Below are positions 6,193-9,824 of a DNA stretch of 9,824 nt, in pieces. The notes below the pieces were generated by a model. It did no database searches, had not been told where the DNA came from, and was given only the letters and a program-made list of their open reading frames with translations. Within the stretch, counting starts at the first letter, position 1, and the number at the start of each line of letters is the position of its first letter. A program made the translations under genes and the position numbers. The stretch comes from Faecalimonas sp. (GTDB taxonomy: Bacteria > Bacillota_A > Clostridia > Lachnospirales > Lachnospiraceae): NCBI GenBank assembly GCA_026169575.1, contig JAPFCT010000160.1, forward strand, positions 1 through 9,824, given 5' to 3'.

Positions 6193-9100
6193 TTACATTT
6201 TATCTGTAATCTCGTTATGTAATTCCTGAATAGATTTTACTTCTCCGCAGCCTGGTTTCTTCATTGACTGGATACCACTTACGGTTGCCTTTGCTGCGGC
6301 CATTGTTGTGATATACGGAACTTTTTTCTTAATTGCAGCCTTTCTTAAATAGCTGTCGTCTACATTCTCACTCTTTCCAAGTGGTGTATTGATGATCAGA
6401 TCGATCTTTCCGTTCATGATCAGATCAAGAATGTTCGGACGTCCTTCCTGCATCTTATTCACAAGTTCTGCTTCAATTCCTTCCTGCTGAAGTAATTTGT
6501 AAGTATTCTTAGAAGCAAGGATCTTAAATCCAGTTTCTACAAACTGTCTTGCCACATCGGCAACTTCCGCTTTATCTTTATCATTTACAGTGATCAGGAC
6601 AGTTCCCTCCATCGGGATCTTAAGCTGTGTAGCTTCCTGTGCTTTGTAATATGCTTCACCGTAGAATCTGGAAAGTCCTAAAACTTCTCCTGTGGAACGC
6701 ATTTCAGGTCCTAATACCGGGTCTACTTCCTGGAACATATTGAATGGGAATACCGCCTCTTTTACTCCGTAGTATGGAATTTCCTGCTCTTTTAATGCCG
6801 GAACCGGAGAAGGTCTTCCAGTCAGTTCTGATGTCACGATATCAATTGCAAGCGGCACCATTCTGATATTGCACACTTTTGATACAAGCGGTACTGTTCT
6901 GGATGCTCTAGGGTTTGCCTCTAACACATATACCTTTCCATTTTCAATCGCATACTGCATGTTCATAAGTCCTTTGACATGCATTTCTTCTGCGATCTTT
7001 CTTGTATATTCTTTGATCGTCTTTACATTTTCCTCTGAAATATACTTAGATGGAATGATACATGCAGAGTCTCCTGAGTGCACACCTGCAAGCTCAATGT
7101 GTTCCATCACTGCCGGAACAAATGCATGTGTTCCATCACTGATCGCATCTGCCTCACATTCTGTTGCATGTCCTAAGAATCTGTCGATCAGGATCGGTCT
7201 GTCAGGTGTTACTCCAACTGCAGCTTTCATATATCCTACCATGCTCTCTGCATCGTGGACAACTTCCATTCCTCTTCCTCCAAGCACATAAGAAGGACGT
7301 ACCATTACCGGATATCCGATCTTTTCGGCGATCTCTAATGCTTCTTCTACATTTACTGCCATTCCTGATTCCGGCATTGGAATTTCCAGTTTTTCCATCA
7401 TGGCACGGAATAAATCTCTGTCCTCTGCAAGGTCAATTACAGATGGAGCTGTACCAAGCACTTTTACGCCGTTCTTCTCCAGATCTGCTGCAAGGTTCAG
7501 CGGTGTCTGTCCTCCGAACTGTGCGATCACTCCTACCGGTTTTTCTTTCTCATAAATGCTGAGAACATCTTCCAGTGTCAGTGGCTCAAAGTACAGTTTA
7601 TCAGATGTATCATAGTCTGTTGACACAGTTTCCGGGTTACAGTTTACGATGATCGTCTCAAATCCAAGCTGTTTTAATGCAAGTGACGCATGTACACAGC
7701 AGTAGTCAAATTCGATTCCCTGACCGATTCTGTTTGGACCACCGCCAAGGATCATGATCTTCTGCTTCTCTGTGCTGATCGGATTCTTATCTTCTCCATT
7801 ATATGTTGAATAATAGTAAGCGCTGTTCTCTGTACCACTTACATGAACGCCTTCCCATTTTTCTTCTACACCGATCGCAAGACGTCTCTCTCTTACTTCT
7901 TCTTCTTTGATCTCTAAGATCTGGCTCAGATATTTGTCTGAGAATCCGTCTTTCTTCGCCTGAGTAAGTGCTTCATCTGACGGGAGCGCTCCCTTATTTG
8001 CCAAAAGTGCTTCCTCTTCTTCTACAAGTTCTTTCATCTGCTCAATAAAGTACTTCTTCACTTTTGTGATCTCGTGGATCTCATCGATCGTTGCACCTTT
8101 TCTGAGCGCCTCATACATGATAAAGTGTCTCTCACTTGTCGGTGTGATCAGCATATTTAACAGTTCTTCTTTTGACTTCTGATCAAAATCTTTTGCATGT
8201 CCAAGTCCGTACCGACCTGTCTCCAGGCTTCGGATTGCTTTCTGGAATGCTTCTTTGTATGTCTTACCAATGCTCATTACTTCGCCGACTGCGCGCATCT
8301 GTGTTCCTAATTTATCTTCTACGCCTTTGAACTTCTCAAATGCCCAGCGGGCAAATTTGATTACGACATAATCTCCATCCGGAACGTACTTATCTAAAGT
8401 TCCGTATTTTCCGCAAGGAATATCTTCTAATGTCAATCCAGTCGCAAGCATTGCAGATACAAGTGCGATCGGGAATCCCGTTGCTTTAGAAGCAAGTGCA
8501 GAAGAACGGGATGTTCTTGGATTGATCTCAATTACGATATCTCTGTCTGTCTTCGGATCATGTGCCCACTGCACATTTGTTCCACCGATCACCTGGATTG
8601 CCTCAACGATCTTATACGATTTTTCCTGTAAACGTTTCTGTACATTTTCCGGGATGGTAAGCATCGGCGCTGCACAGAAGGAATCTCCGGTATGTACACC
8701 AAGTGGATCAATATTTTCAATAAAGCATACTGTGATCATATTGTTGTTTGCATCACGTACAACTTCTAATTCTAATTCTTCCCATCCAAGGATAGATTCT
8801 TCTACAAGAACCTGCCCTACAAGGCTGGCCTGAAGACCACGCGCACAGACTGTCTTTAACTCTTCTACATTATATACGAGACCACCGCCGGCTCCTCCCA
8901 TCGTATATGCCGGACGCAGAACAACTGGATAACCTAATTTATCTGCGATTGCAAGCGCTTCGTCAACAGAATATGCAACTTCACTTCTTGCCATCTCAAT
9001 GCCAAGGCTGTCCATTGTCTTCTTAAATTCAATTCTGTCTTCTCCACGTTCGATAGCATCTACCTGAACTCCGATGACCTCTACATTGTATTTTTCTAAA

Positions 9101-9420
9101 ACTCCTGCCTGTGCCAATTCCGAGCATAAATTAAGACCTGACTGCCCTCCAAGGTTTGGTAACAAAGCATCTGGTCTTTCCTTTTTAATAATTTGTTCGA
9201 TTCTATCCACATTCAGTGGTTCAATATAAGTAACGTCAGCAACATCCGGATCTGTCATAATCGTAGCCGGATTAGAATTCACTAATACAATTTCATACCC
9301 AAGGTTTCTAAGCGCTTTACAAGCCTGTGTTCCTGAATAATCAAACTCACACGCCTGACCAATAATAATAGGGCCTGATCCAATAATAAGTACCTTATGA
9401 ATGTCTTTTCTCTGTGACAT
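6193..9420 (-). CDS. carB: Carbamoyl-phosphate synthase large subunit
   Basis: Full-length 1075-residue CarB, the ammonia- and ATP-using subunit that makes carbamoyl phosphate from bicarbonate and glutamine-derived ammonia for pyrimidine and arginine synthesis. The two homologous halves are clear: the first opens with VLIIGSGPIIIGQACEFDYS (about 10-29) and the second with IMILGGGPNRIGQGIEFDYC (about 547-566). Each contains an ATP-grasp domain, with MGGAGGG in the first and LGGRGMEVV in the second, and the metal-binding EINPRTSRS and EANPRASRT motifs. An oligomerization segment lies roughly between 400 and 545. The last about 140 residues (from about 935) form the MGS-like allosteric domain, with NTPLG. 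The ATG at 9418-9420 has AGGAGG (9429-9434) 8 bases upstream. It has its own promoter and terminator. No carA, which supplies the glutaminase, lies on either side within the window. Confidence 0.98.
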   Translation of the reverse strand: MSQRKDIHKVLIIGSGPIIIGQACEFDYSGTQACKALRNLGYEIVLVNSNPATIMTDPDVADVTYIEPLNVDRIEQIIKKERPDALLPNLGGQSGLNLCSELAQAGVLEKYNVEVIGVQVDAIERGEDRIEFKKTMDSLGIEMARSEVAYSVDEALAIADKLGYPVVLRPAYTMGGAGGGLVYNVEELKTVCARGLQASLVGQVLVEESILGWEELELEVVRDANNNMITVCFIENIDPLGVHTGDSFCAAPMLTIPENVQKRLQEKSYKIVEAIQVIGGTNVQWAHDPKTDRDIVIEINPRTSRSSALASKATGFPIALVSAMLATGLTLEDIPCGKYGTLDKYVPDGDYVVIKFARWAFEKFKGVEDKLGTQMRAVGEVMSIGKTYKEAFQKAIRSLETGRYGLGHAKDFDQKSKEELLNMLITPTSERHFIMYEALRKGATIDEIHEITKVKKYFIEQMKELVEEEEALLANKGALPSDEALTQAKKDGFSDKYLSQILEIKEEEVRERRLAIGVEEKWEGVHVSGTENSAYYYSTYNGEDKNPISTEKQKIMILGGGPNRIGQGIEFDYCCVHASLALKQLGFETIIVNCNPETVSTDYDTSDKLYFEPLTLEDVLSIYEKEKPVGVIAQFGGQTPLNLAADLEKNGVKVLGTAPSVIDLAEDRDLFRAMMEKLEIPMPESGMAVNVEEALEIAEKIGYPVMVRPSYVLGGRGMEVVHDAESMVGYMKAAVGVTPDRPILIDRFLGHATECEADAISDGTHAFVPAVMEHIELAGVHSGDSACIIPSKYISEENVKTIKEYTRKIAEEMHVKGLMNMQYAIENGKVYVLEANPRASRTVPLVSKVCNIRMVPLAIDIVTSELTGRPSPVPALKEQEIPYYGVKEAVFPFNMFQEVDPVLGPEMRSTGEVLGLSRFYGEAYYKAQEATQLKIPMEGTVLITVNDKDKAEVADVARQFVETGFKILASKNTYKLLQQEGIEAELVNKMQEGRPNILDLIMNGKIDLIINTPLGKSENVDDSYLRKAAIKKKVPYITTMAAAKATVSGIQSMKKPGCGEVKSIQELHNEITDKM

Positions 9421-9455
9421 GTTAAATTCCTCCTATTCTCAACGCATTTTAAACT

Positions 9456-9484
9456 ATTATACATAGATGCACAGAAGTTTGCAA
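9456..9484 (-). promoter_or_regulatory. Sigma-A promoter of carB
   Basis: Minus-strand -35 TTGCAA (9479-9484), a 17-base spacer and a perfect -10 TATAAT (9456-9461). The start point near 9449 leaves a leader of only about 29 bases, nearly all ribosome-site region. There is therefore no room for a PyrR-type attenuator or a riboswitch. Any pyrimidine or arginine control would have to act at this promoter or on the enzyme through its allosteric domain. Confidence 0.75.
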
Positions 9485-9534
9485 GAGGATTTTTCATTTT
9501 GTTTGATTTTCTCCGATTTTTCTTTGGATACAAC

Positions 9535-9560
9535 AAAAAACAACCACCTAAGTGATTGTT
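9535..9560 (-). terminator. Intrinsic terminator of the tRNA cluster
   Basis: On the minus strand, AACAATCAC (9552-9560) pairs over 9 bp, with one T-G wobble, with GTGGTTGTT (9539-9547) around the loop TTAG, followed directly by TTTT (9535-9538). It starts 5 bases after the tRNA-Lys discriminator base and ends about 50 bases upstream of the carB -35 box, so it separates the tRNA unit from carB. Confidence 0.8.
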
Positions 9561-9565
9561 CTAAG

Positions 9566-9638
9566 TGAAGCATCGGGGATTCGAACCCCGGACAACTTGA
9601 TTAAAAGTCAAGTGCTCTACCGACTGAGCTAATGCTCC
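9566..9638 (-). tRNA. tRNA-Lys (anticodon TTT)
   Basis: A 73-base cloverleaf. The acceptor stem pairs GGAGCAT (9632-9638) with ATGCTTC (9567-9573), with one G-T wobble, and the discriminator is A. The D arm holds AGCTCAGTCGGTAGAGC. The anticodon loop CTTTTAA (9601-9607) gives TTT, read as lysine. The T arm has CCGGGG-TTCGAATC-CCCG. The 3' CCA is not encoded, since the discriminator is followed by CTTAG; it must be added by the CCA enzyme. It is the last tRNA of the cluster. Confidence 0.97.
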
Positions 9639-9669
9639 ATATTCTATTTTGTCGCTTGTTATCTGACAG

Positions 9670-9742
9670 TGCCCAGAGCCGGAATCGAACCAGCGACACG
9701 AGGATTTTCAGTCCTCTGCTCCACCGACTGAGCTATCTGGGC
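9670..9742 (-). tRNA. tRNA-Phe (anticodon GAA)
   Basis: A 73-base cloverleaf. The acceptor stem pairs GCCCAGA (9736-9742) perfectly with TCTGGGC (9671-9677), and the discriminator is A. The D arm is AGCTCAGTCGGTGGAGC, the anticodon loop is CTGAAAA with GAA, and the T arm contains GGTTCGATTCC. CCA is not encoded. It lies 31 bases upstream of tRNA-Lys and 30 bases downstream of tRNA-fMet, in the spacing of one polycistronic tRNA transcript. Confidence 0.97.
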
Positions 9743-9772
9743 TGATTTTACGCACCAGACATGCATAAAAAA

Positions 9773-9824
<52 letters not shown>

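Noticed and set aside
6869..7291. A 140-codon plus-strand reading frame inside carB
   Set aside because: It is fully antisense to the strongly conserved second half of CarB. Long antisense frames are expected opposite such genes.
9421..9534. Possible pyrimidine attenuator or riboswitch before carB
   Set aside because: The predicted start point leaves a leader of only about 29 bases, with no room for antiterminator and terminator stems. The hairpin further upstream belongs to the tRNA unit.
9282..9536. An 84-codon minus-strand reading frame overlapping the carB start
   Set aside because: It covers the carB promoter and leader and enters carB in another frame. The carB frame has the AGGAGG site and conserved protein.

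Overview
The window looks like chromosomal housekeeping DNA from a low-to-moderate GC Gram-positive anaerobe of the Clostridia, most likely Lachnospiraceae. The basis is gene order and protein character (a RicT/PSP1 protein, a clostridial-type CarB, strong AGGAGG ribosome sites, tRNA genes without encoded CCA). This is recognition from memory, not a database match. Every gene I can support is on the minus strand, so transcription runs from base 9824 towards base 1.

From right to left (5' to 3' on the minus strand): (1) a tRNA cluster, initiator tRNA-fMet (cut by the window edge), tRNA-Phe(GAA) and tRNA-Lys(TTT), closed by an intrinsic terminator; (2) carB as its own transcription unit, with a good sigma-A promoter, a short leader and a long stem-loop terminator; (3) a 299-base intergenic region holding that terminator, a pair of G-rich direct repeats and an extended -10 promoter; (4) a tightly packed six-gene operon: Orn/Lys/Arg-type decarboxylase, a guanylate-kinase-like P-loop protein, holB (clamp-loader delta'), ricT, trmN6 and rsmI; (5) the first 36 codons of a sugar-ABC-importer ATPase (MsmK/UgpC type) behind its own weakly predicted promoter.

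The operon has the backbone of the Bacillus subtilis yaaO-tmk-yaaQ-yaaR-holB-ricT-yabA-yabB-yazA-rsmI neighbourhood, with yaaQ, yaaR, yabA and yazA missing. A guanylate-kinase-fold protein stands where tmk would be. It joins polyamine-type amino acid decarboxylation, nucleotide metabolism, replication (delta'), mRNA maturation (RicT) and rRNA/tRNA methylation (RsmI, TrmN6). Overlaps of 8 and 11 bases and a ribosome site inside the preceding gene point to cotranscription and translational coupling.

I found no mobile element, CRISPR array, phage gene or evident new defence or biosynthetic system. The points most worth a second look are the divergent guanylate-kinase-like protein, the solitary carB, and the repeat cluster upstream of the operon promoter.
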